This document shows, piece by piece, positions 27,901 through 37,103 of a stretch of 64,000 bases of DNA. The stretch is from Azotimanducus sp965199815 (GTDB lineage: Bacteria; Pseudomonadota; Gammaproteobacteria; Pseudomonadales; Azotimanducaceae), in assembly GCA_965199815.1 (NCBI GenBank), contig CBDATE010000018.1, forward strand, positions 310,001-374,000, read 5' to 3'. The position numbers and the translations under genes are program-made. Numbering within the stretch: position 1 is the first letter of the stretch; every line of letters starts with the position of its first letter. The notes beneath the pieces were generated by a model. The model searched no databases. It worked only from the letters and a program-made list of their open reading frames with translations, and was not told the DNA's origin.

Positions 27901-30070
27901 CGAATTCGCCGTACTCTATGCGCCTGTCTTCGTCCCGGGCGACCGCCACAAACGTGCGCTCCAGCGGAGGCGGTTCGGGAATGTAGAGTCGCAGGAGATC
28001 CTGCAGCTTCTCTTCGATTCTCTGGTCGTGGGCGCGCAGGGCGAGCAGTATCTGCCCCAGTTCCTGCCACCCTTCCTCGGGGCTGCTGGTGCTGAGCCAC
28101 TTCTCGGGGTCGGCGGTGGGTGGAATCAGGATGGGGCAGACAATGTAGCCGAGCTCCTTGCCGGGGGCCGTACGCATTGCCCTTCCGACCGCCTGCACGA
28201 CATCTATGGGGCTCTTGCGCGCCTCGAGGAAAGCCACCGCGCTCAATGACGGCGAATCGGTGCCCTCTCCGAAAATCCCGACATTGATGATGCCGTGCGG
28301 GTGCGCCGTGTCAGCGGCGGCCAGCCGTCCCTTCGCGGTTTCGCGCGCCGCGGCGTTGCTCGAAGCGTCGAGATGTTCGAGACGGTATTCGCACGCGGCC
28401 CTGCCATCGGCGTTCTCGCTCAGCCACTCGGATACCCACTGCCGGACACTCTCGGTCTGCAGGTCTGCCGCCATGTTTCTTGACTTGTCCACCGTGTTCA
28501 TGAAGGCGATGCACGATTTGATTTCCACCTCGTCGCCCTGGGTGGCACCGCCCATGGTGAGCGCGAAAGCCAGGCCTTTCAGGTAATCCGGGGTGGTCAA
28601 TTGACTGCTGCCCGTGCTGCCGGTGTTGCGGGCAAGGGCATTCGCCGTCTTGTATGCCTCGGGGTCGTTGATGCCCATGGCGATGATGCGATAGTCGGAC
28701 AACCAGCGGTTGCGCACGGCTTCCTGATAACTCTTGCGATAGAGCTCCACGCCGAAGGTGGTCTCGTCGTCCATCGAGCGCACAATCCAGTTCGGGTTGC
28801 CGGTGGGCTGCTTGACATCATAAATGCGCGGCGTGGCCGTCTGATAGACGCGGTAGGTGGCGGGGAATCGGGCGCTGTCATGGCAGATCGTGAAGTCGCG
28901 AAGACGTTTTTCTTCCCGATTCGCGGTGTCGGACTTCGACTTCCTGCGCTTCAGGCCCGCCGTTCTGTGTGCTTCGTCGGCGATCATGACCGAGGCTCGT
29001 GCCCCTGCGTTCAGCAGGGCTTCCGATACCCGGACGCTGCTCTGGTAGGTGCCAATGAGCACCTTGATTCCACTGCTCGAAGTGCGCTCGCGCATCCAGT
29101 TCGCTATTTCGTCGGCATCCGTGGTCACCTCGCCCTTCACTTCGGACGCGCTGACGTTGCTGTTGTCAACAGTCGGATCAAGTGTCGCATTGCGGCTTCC
29201 CTCCCGCTCGGGGGCGAAGCCCGCGCTCTCGTCCGAGCAGACGGCCAGCACGTGTATCGGAATGGATGCGTTTTGCAGGTATTCGCGCCTGATCTGGGCA
29301 ACGAGCGCGATGGAGGGACACAGTACGATGGACAGGCCGCCGCAAGGCGTGAGTTCCTCGATGATGCGCAGCGAGATGCGCGTCTTTCCAGTGCCACAGG
29401 GCAGGATAATCCTGCCTCGCGCCTCGCCGCGCGGGAGCCCGCCACTCTCCGAGTTCTCCTGCTCCTTCAATATGCGTACGCTCGTGGCGACGGCTTCGTC
29501 CTGCATGCAGGATTTCGTCTGTATCGGTTCGCCGTCCGGATGTGGCGGCGCGTGTTCAAAACCCTCCGAGGCGACATTCGCCTGCCGCTGCTGATGCAAG
29601 TCAACTGTGATGTTGACCTGTTTGATGCGTTTTTTGTGCATCGACGCTGATTGTCTGGCACCGCTGGCGAGAGGGTTGTCGCCATTGGTGACCAGCCAGC
29701 GCTCAGCCCAGAAGCTGTGCTCGGACACAGACGCGAATTTGGCGATTTCGTTGTGCTTGATCGAATCGCCACATCCTTCGTCGTCAAGTCGGCGCGACTT
29801 GCACTGTATGGCGAGGTAGCGCCCGTCGCTCCGGCGCTTTGCGACGGCATCTATTCCCACATCCTGATTGGTGGTGCCCGGGAAGTGTTCGTCTCTCTCG
29901 GGCCACTCCTTCCAATGCCAGCACTGTGCGATGTCCCACTCCCTGATGAATGGGCTGACCTCCACGGTCACCACTTCAAGCCAGGTTCCGTCGGTCTCTT
30001 GCGGGTTCATCTCCGCGAGCTTGCGTATCGCTGTTTCGATGCAGTCTTGTGCGGTCGGAGTCTCGATCAT
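24944..30070 (-). CDS. single-polypeptide Type ISP-like restriction-modification enzyme
   Basis: One frame of 1708 residues joins all activities of a restriction-modification system. Residues about 70-91 contain VGID and AIQCK, the active-site pattern of an Mrr-like PD-(D/E)XK nuclease. A superfamily 2 helicase follows: LPCGTGKT at 223-230, ADEAHRT near 364-370, YQTATPRI, and QAVGRAMRT near 625. A long coupler leads to an N6-adenine methyltransferase with VDLACGSGTLLAAML near 1099 and IVIMNPPFTNRANMG near 1250. The C-terminal 350 residues would recognise the DNA target. This order and size match LlaGI/LlaBIII. GAGAGGGA just before ATG 30070 supports the start. It lies 59 bases downstream of repeat element 2. 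Recognition sequence cannot be predicted. Confidence 0.93.
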   Translation of the reverse strand: MIETPTAQDCIETAIRKLAEMNPQETDGTWLEVVTVEVSPFIREWDIAQCWHWKEWPERDEHFPGTTNQDVGIDAVAKRRSDGRYLAIQCKSRRLDDEGCGDSIKHNEIAKFASVSEHSFWAERWLVTNGDNPLASGARQSASMHKKRIKQVNITVDLHQQRQANVASEGFEHAPPHPDGEPIQTKSCMQDEAVATSVRILKEQENSESGGLPRGEARGRIILPCGTGKTRISLRIIEELTPCGGLSIVLCPSIALVAQIRREYLQNASIPIHVLAVCSDESAGFAPEREGSRNATLDPTVDNSNVSASEVKGEVTTDADEIANWMRERTSSSGIKVLIGTYQSSVRVSEALLNAGARASVMIADEAHRTAGLKRRKSKSDTANREEKRLRDFTICHDSARFPATYRVYQTATPRIYDVKQPTGNPNWIVRSMDDETTFGVELYRKSYQEAVRNRWLSDYRIIAMGINDPEAYKTANALARNTGSTGSSQLTTPDYLKGLAFALTMGGATQGDEVEIKSCIAFMNTVDKSRNMAADLQTESVRQWVSEWLSENADGRAACEYRLEHLDASSNAAARETAKGRLAAADTAHPHGIINVGIFGEGTDSPSLSAVAFLEARKSPIDVVQAVGRAMRTAPGKELGYIVCPILIPPTADPEKWLSTSSPEEGWQELGQILLALRAHDQRIEEKLQDLLRLYIPEPPPLERTFVAVARDEDRRIEYGEFVGTPGGAERALEQMLDGKSRTEAGMERLKPEVSVDDSESGGSSTREGQPLHDEHGEHNGPTAVDAPKMEQLIIGKKNPDGSKEMRRDSVVRDPAGAGAARGIVNIRKTKAKARKMINTGEGGIRVQPGSARMPRKTARERAEEHGQQLIRDSGFEDHGKAISMNLLSKSGLSGNRVMRDLNILEVSVREAAHHMRTDDLLPALNRHFGLDQLKKTGKIQADGCTIAALLMMNAAMLHQRISNGGWLSGISDLAHIKNRTDVVRKMSREWERIMRHDFRPVLEPALEAIYAVEATGKTAGCERALHHLAAEAERIAETYADMGADHAGPLFNRVMGNQASDGAFFTRPVAASLAARLTLDACGEHDWSDPEVWRRHKTVDLACGSGTLLAAMLADMKRRALARGADDETLNGLQKLAVEDVIKGLDINPVSLQLAASQLTAGNQRVSYRRMGLHLMPYGADAHAPQRVYAGTLELLAQRTVVQRAVAQGQDEMDLGDETIDSQATWEVTDDAALEDAVDAAKDARIVIMNPPFTNRANMGEKFSDEIRMPLRKRVDALESTLVQNDSGLDGFVSKNSIGPLFEALAEKCADFSSGVVAMIWPAVALTGPSTQYKRRVLRQAFSCPYHSHLPSASANINLSQHTSINESIVVMRRHEGNKPATRIINLDRLPTDDDEVTDFHQCLQKCEEGLLAGGWGEVSCWPAERMEAGDWTAAVFRAPELAGAAYEFANHASLLRMEDQELVPSAVLSGGGRSEIFGQVDADAPGSFPILYSKGEEAQRSIRGLPDQHWAPRKQVPRSEWVEAPGSDALHHPLTARRITPQASHLLVTAGQDTGTGRLTAVAQDERCVGVGWLPVPDVTLEQGKAAAVFLNSTAGRLQLLRNPGRKLGFPLYRPAGLKTIRLPDLSDSALVNTLARCWEATAEAEVPQFRDGECDVRGIWDEAVAEALGWDAGELTRLRLLLHREPHVRGLGYGQYADEPEVRT

Positions 30071-30129
30071 GGGTCCCTCTCAATTTCACAAACGTTGCGA
30101 GAAATACCGGCTCCGGACGAATATATTCA

Positions 30130-30276
30130 GGGAAACTCTGAATAACAGAGTTTCCCGTGCGGCACACGGATGTGCCGCCAGATTCAGTGCCGTAAGGCAT
30201 TGAATCTGCGAGCAAATCAGAAGCGTACTTCTGATTTGCGAATCTGATCAAGTCCACGGATGGACTTGATCAGAAC
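30130..30276. repeat. hairpin-chain repeat element 2 (147 bp, no inner units)
   Basis: The minimal form. Five hairpins follow each other with almost no spacing: 30130-30156, 30159-30178, 30180-30207, 30212-30239 (stem GCAAATCAGAAG, loop CGTA) and 30244-30273 (stem CTGATCAAGTCCA, loop CGGA). In the other elements the fourth hairpin is split by inner units. It lies upstream of the restriction-modification gene and downstream of a truncated AAA-ATPase gene. Confidence 0.9.
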
Positions 30277-30318
30277 ATACTCAGGTGTGCCGCGTGGGCA
30301 ATTCTGAACAACTTCTTG

Positions 30319-31492
30319 CGCTACCAGATGTATCGGCTTGCCGAGCATCTGGTACTTGTTCGCATAGTTGCGCTCACACATCTGTAATGATGTCGCCCTC
30401 CGCCAGCAGGCGCTGATTCAGACTCAGGCGCACCTCGCGGTTCGGGTAGCCCAACCGGTAATCAGTGCTGCCCTCGTCCTCATCAACCTCCTTGATGGTC
30501 AGGTAACCGGTCTGGAACAGCAGCGCCTCGGTGGCCATGTCGTCCACATCAAAGGTGGACAGCAACCCTCTGTCGGCAAACATGCCGTCCAGCTGCAGCG
30601 GGCTCCCCCCACGCTTGACCAGCGTATCAATCAGGAAGGTCGGAGAGTCGGTCTCGAACCACCAGGGCTTGAACTCACGGGTGCGGAAGAGTTTGAGCAC
30701 ATCGAAGGGGTTGTACACCTTGTCCTCGCCAAGCCAGTTGTAGCCGTTGTACCAGTCGCGGATAGCTTGCCGGTCGAGGCCGGGCAGTTCCGCGGCGAAC
30801 ACCTCGTCGAGGTCGCGGTCCGTGTAGCCACAGATGGCGGAATAGCGCGGATCAAGGGTGATGTCCCACAGATTATTCAGTCCCGAGAACAGGCCGGCTC
30901 TGGGGAAATTGCTCACGCCCGTGAGGAAGCTGAACTTGATGTGTGCGTCGCAAGCCTTGATATTCGAGTAAACCCCGAGCAGGAAGTTGCGGTTGGCGCG
31001 CGCCACCTCCGGTGTCTCCAGTGCATCCAGGATGGGCTTGTCGTATTCATCCACCAGCACCACCACGCGCTGACCCGTGCGCTGGTGCAGGGTGCGAATC
31101 AGGTGTCGAAAACGGCCCGGTGCCGTATCGTAGCGCGGTTCTACCGAAGCCTCTTGCTCGGCAGCATCCAATTGCGCCATCAGGCTTGTACACACGGACC
31201 CAGGCTCCTTGAAGTTGCCCGACCCGAAGCTGAGCCGCACCACCGGATAGCGCACCGACCAGTCCCAATTCCCGTGGATGGCCAGCCCCCTGAACAGCTC
31301 CTCGCTACCCTCGAACAGCTCCTTCAACGTATCAAGGAACAAACTCTTGCCAAAGCGCCGCGGACGCGACAGGAAGTAATGCTTCCCCTCCGCCTCCAAC
31401 CGCTGCGCCCACGCGGTCTTGTCCACATAGTAGTAGCCCTCCTCGCGAATCTTTCGGAAGGTCTGAATGCCGATAGGAAGCTTCTGTTTCAT
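30319..31492 (-). pseudogene. AAA-ATPase/PD-(D/E)XK protein with the nuclease region deleted
   Basis: Starting at ATG 31492, the first about 360 residues match the two intact neighbours, including FGKS and VVVLVDEYDKP. After NQRLLA the frame jumps to GDIITDV and stops at 30374. Just beyond, in another frame, the sequence encodes CERNYANKYQMLGKPIHLVA, which matches the last part of the intact copies. About 100 codons, including the GRAD..FEFK nuclease core, have therefore been lost with a frameshift. A shortened ATPase could still be made. It is 19 bases from the next copy. Confidence 0.85.
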
Positions 31493-31511
31493 GGTCTATC
31501 GATACCGTAAC

Positions 31512-33071
31512 TCACCAGGATGACACCTTCTTTGCATCGAACCCCACCAGAGAGCGCGATTCGCTGCTGAACTCGACCGCTATCAGGTGTATCGGCTCCC
31601 CAAGCTCCTGATACTTTTTCGCGTAGTTACGCTCATGCATCTGCGTTATGGCCACGCCTGCCCCGGCTCGCTCCACCACCTTGAACTCGAAGATGTACAC
31701 CCGTCCCTGATAGCGCACCACCAAATCAGCGCGCCCGTGGCTGCTGCTGTCCTCCGCTGTGATGATAGCGGTAGAACCCAGTGCCGCCGTGAAACAGGCA
31801 TAGAACACGCTCGCGTAATACCCCTCGAAACGGGCGATGTCATTCCTGGTGTGCCATTCATACGGAATGCCGAAGTAGAAGGCGCTAAACAGCTTCTTCA
31901 TTCCGGCGATGTCGCCTGCCACCATCAATTCGTGGAGCTTGAAGGCGTTCTCTTCCAGCCCGGGGTCGCTCGTCAGCCGCGCCAGCAGGCGCTGATTCAG
32001 ACTCAGGCGCACCTCGCGGTTCGGGTAGCCCAGCCGGTAGTACGTGCTGTCGCCACGCTTCTCGACTGCCCGGATAGTCAGGTAACCGGTCTGGAACAGC
32101 AGCGCCTCGGTGGCCATCTCGTCCACATCAAAGGTGGACAGGAGATCATCGCTACCGATCATGCCGTCCAGCTTCAGCGAACTGACCTCGCGCTTGATCA
32201 GGGTGTCGACCAGAAAGGTCGGAGAGCCGGTCTCGAACCACCAGGGCTTGAACTCGCGGCGGTCGAACAGCAACAGCACATCAAAGGGGTTGTACACACT
32301 CTCCTCGCCAAGCCAGTTGTAGCCGTTGTACCAGTCGCGGATGGCTTGCCGGTCGAGGCTGGATAGTTCCGCGGCGAACACCTCGTCAAGGTCGTGGTCC
32401 GTGTAGCCACAGATGGCGGAATAGCGCGGGTCAAGGGTGATGTCTTTCAGATTATTAAGCCCCGAGAACAGGCTGACCTTGGAGAACTTGCTCACGCCCG
32501 TGAGAAAGCTGAACTTGATGTGTGCGTCGCTGTCCTTGATGACGGCGTAGAGTCCGCGCAGGAAATCACGATTGGCGCGCGCCACCTCCGGTGTCTCCAG
32601 TGCGTCCAGGATGGGCTTGTCATATTCATCCACCAACACTACCACGCGCTGACCCGTGCGCTCATGCAGGGTTTCCAGCAAATCTGCAAAGCGTTCGGCA
32701 GGCGTATCGGATTCGGCGACCACCTGCGCCCGGCGCTCGGTACGCGCCAATTGCGCCATCAAGTTCGTACGCACGGACCCGAACTCATCAAAGTTACTTC
32801 CTCCGAAGCTGAGCCGCACCACCGGATAGCGCACCGACCAGTCCCAGTCCCCGTGGATGGCCAGCCCCCTGAACAGCTCCTCGCTGCCCTCGAACAGCTC
32901 CTTCAGCGTATCAAGGAACAAACTCTTGCCGAAACGCCGCGGACGCGACAGGAAGTAATGCTTCCCCTCCGCCTGCAGCCGCTGTGCCCACGCGGTCTTG
33001 TCCACATAATAGTAGCCCTCCTCGCGAATCTCGCGGAAGGTCTGAATGCCGATAGGAAGCTTCTTCTTCAT
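31512..33071 (-). CDS. AAA-ATPase-like protein with C-terminal PD-(D/E)XK nuclease (copy 2)
   Basis: A 519-residue protein of the PF09820/PF08011 type. The N-terminal ATPase has LPIGIQTFREIREEGYYYVD, a Walker A variant RPRRFGKSLF (residues about 43-52), and VVVLVDEYDKPILDAL as Walker B. After a helical middle region, SSHGRADLVV (Asp near 448) and VYIFEFKVV (Glu and Lys near 461-463) form the nuclease core. Such genes occur as expanded families in many bacteria; a role in defence or in mobile DNA is suspected but not established. It is one of a tandem series with 1579-bp spacing and 19-bp gaps that share the same sequence, showing recent duplication. Confidence 0.9.
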   Translation of the reverse strand: MKKKLPIGIQTFREIREEGYYYVDKTAWAQRLQAEGKHYFLSRPRRFGKSLFLDTLKELFEGSEELFRGLAIHGDWDWSVRYPVVRLSFGGSNFDEFGSVRTNLMAQLARTERRAQVVAESDTPAERFADLLETLHERTGQRVVVLVDEYDKPILDALETPEVARANRDFLRGLYAVIKDSDAHIKFSFLTGVSKFSKVSLFSGLNNLKDITLDPRYSAICGYTDHDLDEVFAAELSSLDRQAIRDWYNGYNWLGEESVYNPFDVLLLFDRREFKPWWFETGSPTFLVDTLIKREVSSLKLDGMIGSDDLLSTFDVDEMATEALLFQTGYLTIRAVEKRGDSTYYRLGYPNREVRLSLNQRLLARLTSDPGLEENAFKLHELMVAGDIAGMKKLFSAFYFGIPYEWHTRNDIARFEGYYASVFYACFTAALGSTAIITAEDSSSHGRADLVVRYQGRVYIFEFKVVERAGAGVAITQMHERNYAKKYQELGEPIHLIAVEFSSESRSLVGFDAKKVSSW

Positions 33072-33090
33072 GGTCTGTCAATACCGTAAC

Positions 33091-34650
33091 TCACGAGGAT
33101 GACACCTGATCTGCCTCGAACCCCACCAGAGAGCGCGATTCGCTGCTGAACTCGACCGCTATCAGGTATATCGGCTCACCAAGCTCCTGATACTTTTTCG
33201 CGTAGTCACGCTCATGCATCTGCGTTATGGCCACGCCTGCCCCGGCTCGCTCCACCACCTTGAACTCGAAGATGTACACCCGTCCCTGATAGCGCACCAC
33301 CAAATCAGCGCGCCCGTGGCTGCTGCTGTCCTCCGCTGTGATGATAGCGGTAGAACCCAGTGCCGCCGTGAAACAGGCATAGAACACGCTCGCGTAATAC
33401 CCCTCGAAACGGGCGATGTCATTCCTGGTGTGCCATTCGTACGGAATGCCGAAGTAGAAGGCGCTAAACAGCTTCTTCATTCCGGCGATGTCGCCTGCCA
33501 CCATCAATTCGTGGAGCCTGAAGGTGTTCTCTTTCACCTTGGGGTCGCTCGTCAGCCGCGCCAGCAGGCGCTGATTCAGACTCAGGCGCACCTCGCGGTT
33601 CGGGTAGCCCAGCCGGTAGTATGTGCTGTCGCCACGCTCCTCGACTGCCCGGACAGTCAGGTAACCGGTCTGAAACAGCAGCGCCTCGGTGGCCATGTCG
33701 CCCACATCAAAGGTGGACAGGAGATCATCGCTACCGATCATGCCGTCCAGCTCCAGCGAACTGACCTCGCGCTTGATCAGGGTGTCGACCAGAAAGGTCG
33801 GAGAGCCGGTCTCGAACCACCAGGGCTTGAACTTGCGGGTACGGAAGAGTTTGAGGGCATCAAATGGGTTGTACACACTCTCCTTGCCGAGCCAGTTGTA
33901 GCCGTTGTACCAGTCGCGGATGGCTTGCCGGTCGAGACCGGATAGTTCTGTGGCGAACACCTCATCCAACTCCCGATCGGTATAGCCACAGATGGCGGAA
34001 TAGTGCGGATCAAGGGTGATGTCTTCCAGGTTATTGAGCCCCGAGAACAGGCTGACCTTGGAGAACTTGCTCACGCCCGTGAGGAAGCTGAACTTGATGT
34101 GTGCGTCGCAAGCCTTGATATTCGAGTAAAGCCCGCGCAGGAAGTTGCGGTTGGCGCGCGCCACCTCCGGTGTCTCCAGTGCATCCAGAATAGGCTTGTC
34201 GTATTCATCCACCAGCACCACCACGCGCTGACCCGTGTGCTCATGCAGGGCTTCCAGCAGATCTGCAAAGCGTTCGGCGGGCGTATCGGATTCGGTGACC
34301 ACCTGCGCCCGGCGCTCGGTACGCGCCAATTGTGCCATCAAGTTCGTACGCACGGACCCGAGCTCATCGAAGTTGCTTCCTCCGAAGTCGAGCCGCACCA
34401 CCGGATAGCGCACCGACCAGTCCCAATCCCCGTGGATGGCCAGCCCCCTGAACAGTTCCTCACTGCCCTCGAACAGTTCCTTCAACGTATCAAGGAACAA
34501 ACTCTTGCCAAAGCGCCGCGGACGCGACAGGAAGTAATGCGTACCCTCCGCCTGCAGCCGCTGCGCCCACGCAGTCTTGTCCACATAGTAGTACCCCTCC
34601 TCACGAATCGTTCGGAAGGTCTGAATGCCGATAGGAAGTTTCTTTTTCAT
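33091..34650 (-). CDS. AAA-ATPase-like protein with C-terminal PD-(D/E)XK nuclease (copy 3)
   Basis: A 519-residue near-duplicate of copy 2, colinear throughout. Differences are scattered and mostly in the middle, for example DALKLFRTRKFKPWWF here against DVLLLFDRREFKPWWF in copy 2, where this copy resembles the truncated copy 1 instead. That mosaic pattern suggests gene conversion among copies. ATPase (RPRRFGKS, LVDEYDKP) and nuclease (GRAD, FEFK) residues are intact. The 35 bases upstream of its ATG contain a tail-like CTGGTGAGTTAC sequence matching the 3' end of a family member, so a further copy was probably once present there. Confidence 0.9.
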   Translation of the reverse strand: MKKKLPIGIQTFRTIREEGYYYVDKTAWAQRLQAEGTHYFLSRPRRFGKSLFLDTLKELFEGSEELFRGLAIHGDWDWSVRYPVVRLDFGGSNFDELGSVRTNLMAQLARTERRAQVVTESDTPAERFADLLEALHEHTGQRVVVLVDEYDKPILDALETPEVARANRNFLRGLYSNIKACDAHIKFSFLTGVSKFSKVSLFSGLNNLEDITLDPHYSAICGYTDRELDEVFATELSGLDRQAIRDWYNGYNWLGKESVYNPFDALKLFRTRKFKPWWFETGSPTFLVDTLIKREVSSLELDGMIGSDDLLSTFDVGDMATEALLFQTGYLTVRAVEERGDSTYYRLGYPNREVRLSLNQRLLARLTSDPKVKENTFRLHELMVAGDIAGMKKLFSAFYFGIPYEWHTRNDIARFEGYYASVFYACFTAALGSTAIITAEDSSSHGRADLVVRYQGRVYIFEFKVVERAGAGVAITQMHERDYAKKYQELGEPIYLIAVEFSSESRSLVGFEADQVSSS

Positions 34651-34896
34651 GGTCTGTCGCTACTGTAACTCACCAGGAGTCCAAGCGACAGGAAGCAACA
34701 GGGCCGGTTCGGGGAGCTATCCGGAACAAGGTTGCGTTCCTGTACTTGGGGACCCTGAGTTCATCCCCTGAATTTTCGGTTCATTATCACCCTTGAAAGT
34801 CCTCAGGACACCCGTATCCAAACCGAAAAGGCCGCTGTGAGGCCGAATCAGTCGTTATCTCGCCGCCGCTTCCTCAACGCCCTGCTCGACGACCGC
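34651..34896. other. intergenic stretch between the nuclease family and the rpsB block
   Basis: No gene is supported here. The first about 30 bases match the spacer that separates copies of the AAA-ATPase/nuclease family, so they mark the edge of the amplified unit. The remainder has no convincing reading frame, hairpin-plus-T terminator or RNA gene. Confidence 0.6.
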
Positions 34897-34925
34897 TGGC
34901 TTGAGTCAGCCGCCTGTGATATAAA
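34897..34925 (+). promoter_or_regulatory. candidate sigma-70 promoter for rpsB
   Basis: TGGCTT and TATAAA are separated by 17 bases, a plausible -35/-10 pair, with TGTGA just before the -10. A start about eight bases later would give a leader of about 265 bases before rpsB, long enough for feedback regulation by S2 as known for other rpsB leaders; that regulation is inferred only. Confidence 0.4.
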
Positions 34926-35199
34926 GACGGGTCAGTCGCGGCAGGGTGAATGACTGGTGGTCAAGCCTTGGTCTTGTCACTTCGTTCTCGCTGCTGCTGA
35001 TTGGAAGATCACACAACACGAACAACAAGGTAACCACGTGCTCGCTGGAAGACCGTCTTGATGACGATTTGAAGGTTTGTACTGCAGGGTGCCGGAAAGT
35101 GCCCCGGACGCGCAAGGATTCCTGACTGGCCGCGTCATTTCGGGGGTGCTTCCGGTCACAGTGCAAGGCGGGCGCAAGACGCAACCCGGAGGCAGCGTA

Positions 35200-36168
35200 A
35201 TGGAACAAATCGGCATGCGTGACATGCTGGCGGCGGGTGTCCACTTCGGACACCACACCCGCTACTGGAACCCGAAGATGGCGCGCTACATCTTCGGTGC
35301 CCGCAGCAGGGTGCACATCATCAACCTCGAGAAGACTATGCCCGCCTTCGAGGCGGCGCTTGCCGAGGCGCGTCTTCTGGCGGCAAACAAGAAGAAGATC
35401 CTCTTCGTCGGCACCAAGCGTGCCTGTGCAAAGGCGATTCGCGAGCAGGCCACGCGTGTCGGGATGCCCTATGTGGATCAACGCTGGCTCGGCGGTATGC
35501 TTACCAACTATCGAACGGTGCGCCAGTCGGTCAATCGACTCCTGCAACTCGAGTCGGACCGCAGCCGGGGTGCGTTTTCGAAGCTCCCCAAACGCGAGGC
35601 ACTGCAACTCGACCGCATGATTGCCAAGCTGTCGCGCAGCGTGGGTGGTATCAGGAACATGAACGGCTTGCCGGATGCCCTGTTCGTGATAGATGTCTCG
35701 CATGAACGCATTGCCGTGCGCGAAGCCAACAAGGTGGGTATTCCGGTTATCGGTGTGGTAGATACCAACAGCGACCCGGACGGAGTCACCCATGTCATCC
35801 CCGGCAATGACGATGCCATCCGCGCGGTGCGCATCTATGTTGCGGCCATGGCCGATGCCATCCTTGAAGGCCGTCTGGAGGCTGGTGAATCCCTGGATGC
35901 GATTGAGGCGGCAGAACGGGAAATGCTGGCCTCCAGCGAAGCTCGCACATCTTCGGATGCATCCGCTGAAGCAGACACCGAGTCTGCATCGGGTGATACA
36001 GAGGCCACTGTAGAGGAAAGCGCTGAAGCGCCATCCGTGGCGATGTCCACCGAAGCTGACACAGCTGTCGAAGCTGCCGAGGCAGAGGTAACACCCGAAC
36101 CCGGCCCCCTGCCCGCAGAAGAGCCTGCCGAGTCTGCCGAGGCCAAGGCGATATCCGCCGAATCCTGA
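35200..36168 (+). CDS. rpsB: 30S ribosomal protein S2 with a long acidic tail
   Basis: A 322-residue S2. The ATG at 35200 follows GGAGG by eight bases and gives MEQIGMRDMLAAGVHFGH, followed by the typical TRYWNPKMARYIFGAR, HIINLEKTMPAFEAAL, ILFVGTKRACAKAIREQA, VDQRWLGGMLTNYRTV and GIPVIGVVDTNSDPDGVTHVIPGNDDA blocks. Normal S2 ends near residue 240-250; here about 75-80 further residues are rich in Ala, Glu, Ser and Thr with no lysine until near the end. It heads the translation/cell-envelope block rpsB-tsf-frr-uppS-cdsA. Confidence 0.97.
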   Translation: MEQIGMRDMLAAGVHFGHHTRYWNPKMARYIFGARSRVHIINLEKTMPAFEAALAEARLLAANKKKILFVGTKRACAKAIREQATRVGMPYVDQRWLGGMLTNYRTVRQSVNRLLQLESDRSRGAFSKLPKREALQLDRMIAKLSRSVGGIRNMNGLPDALFVIDVSHERIAVREANKVGIPVIGVVDTNSDPDGVTHVIPGNDDAIRAVRIYVAAMADAILEGRLEAGESLDAIEAAEREMLASSEARTSSDASAEADTESASGDTEATVEESAEAPSVAMSTEADTAVEAAEAEVTPEPGPLPAEEPAESAEAKAISAES

Positions 36169-36239
36169 GAGGTTCGCGGGCTATCGGCCTGCTGCAATCG
36201 CAAGATCAATCCCCATCCATTCACAAGGGTAATCGACAC

Positions 36240-37103
36240 ATGACCCAAATCAAGGCGACTCTGGTAAAGCAGCTGCGCGACCGCACCGGCCTCGGCATGA
36301 TGGAATGCAAGCGTGCACTGGTGGAAACGGCAGGCGATCTGGATGATGCCGTGCGCGTATTGCGCGAACGAAGCGCTATCAAGGCCGACAAGAAAACAGC
36401 GCGGGTGGCGGCGGAAGGCCAGCTCGGCTTGCTCACCGAGGGCTCTGTCGGGGTACTGGTCGAAGTGAACAGCGAGACTGATTTCGTGGCGCGCACACCG
36501 AAATTCACTGCCTTCGTCGAGGACGTGACGCGCAAGGTGCTGGCCTCGGGTGTTTCCGCTCTTCAGCAGCTGGATTCCTCTGATGCCATCGAATCCGAAC
36601 GTCAGGCGCTGGTGCAGGAGCTTGGAGAGAACATCGTATTGCGGCGCGTCATGCGCGTCGAGGCCGACGAATCCGGGCAGGTGTATGGCTACCTTCATCA
36701 TGACCGCAAGAAGGGTGCGCTGGTCGCCATGAACGGTGGCGATGCGGCACTCGGCGAGGGCCTTGCCATTCACGTGACTGCCGAGGCTCCGCCGGTTATT
36801 CGCCCCGAGGACATGCCCAAGGCTCGCGTCGATGAGGAGCGCGCCATACTGACAGCGCAGGCGGCTGATGAGAACAAACCGGCGGCCATTGTCGAGCGTA
36901 TGATCGAAGGTCGGCTGAACAAGTTCCTCGCCAATGCAAGCTTGGTCAGTCAGGTGTATGCGCTGGATTCGGATGTCAAGGTTGGCGAATTGCTCACCAG
37001 ATCAGGTGCCGCGGTAACAGCCATGGCGCGGCTGCATGTGGGCGCGGGCATCGAGCGTGGAGAGACTGACTTTGCCGAGGAAGTGGCCCGCCAGGCGGGA
37101 TAA
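36240..37103 (+). CDS. tsf: translation elongation factor Ts
   Basis: A 287-residue EF-Ts, the nucleotide exchange factor of EF-Tu. The N-terminal UBA-like domain MTQIKATLVKQLRDRTGLGMMECKRALVE, the EGQLGLLTEGSVGVLVEVNSETDFVAR core strand and the TDF Phe that enters EF-Tu are present. Length is normal. It lies 71 bases after rpsB, as usual. The next gene is frr, not pyrH: the 80 bases between hold no gene. Confidence 0.97.
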   Translation: MTQIKATLVKQLRDRTGLGMMECKRALVETAGDLDDAVRVLRERSAIKADKKTARVAAEGQLGLLTEGSVGVLVEVNSETDFVARTPKFTAFVEDVTRKVLASGVSALQQLDSSDAIESERQALVQELGENIVLRRVMRVEADESGQVYGYLHHDRKKGALVAMNGGDAALGEGLAIHVTAEAPPVIRPEDMPKARVDEERAILTAQAADENKPAAIVERMIEGRLNKFLANASLVSQVYALDSDVKVGELLTRSGAAVTAMARLHVGAGIERGETDFAEEVARQAG

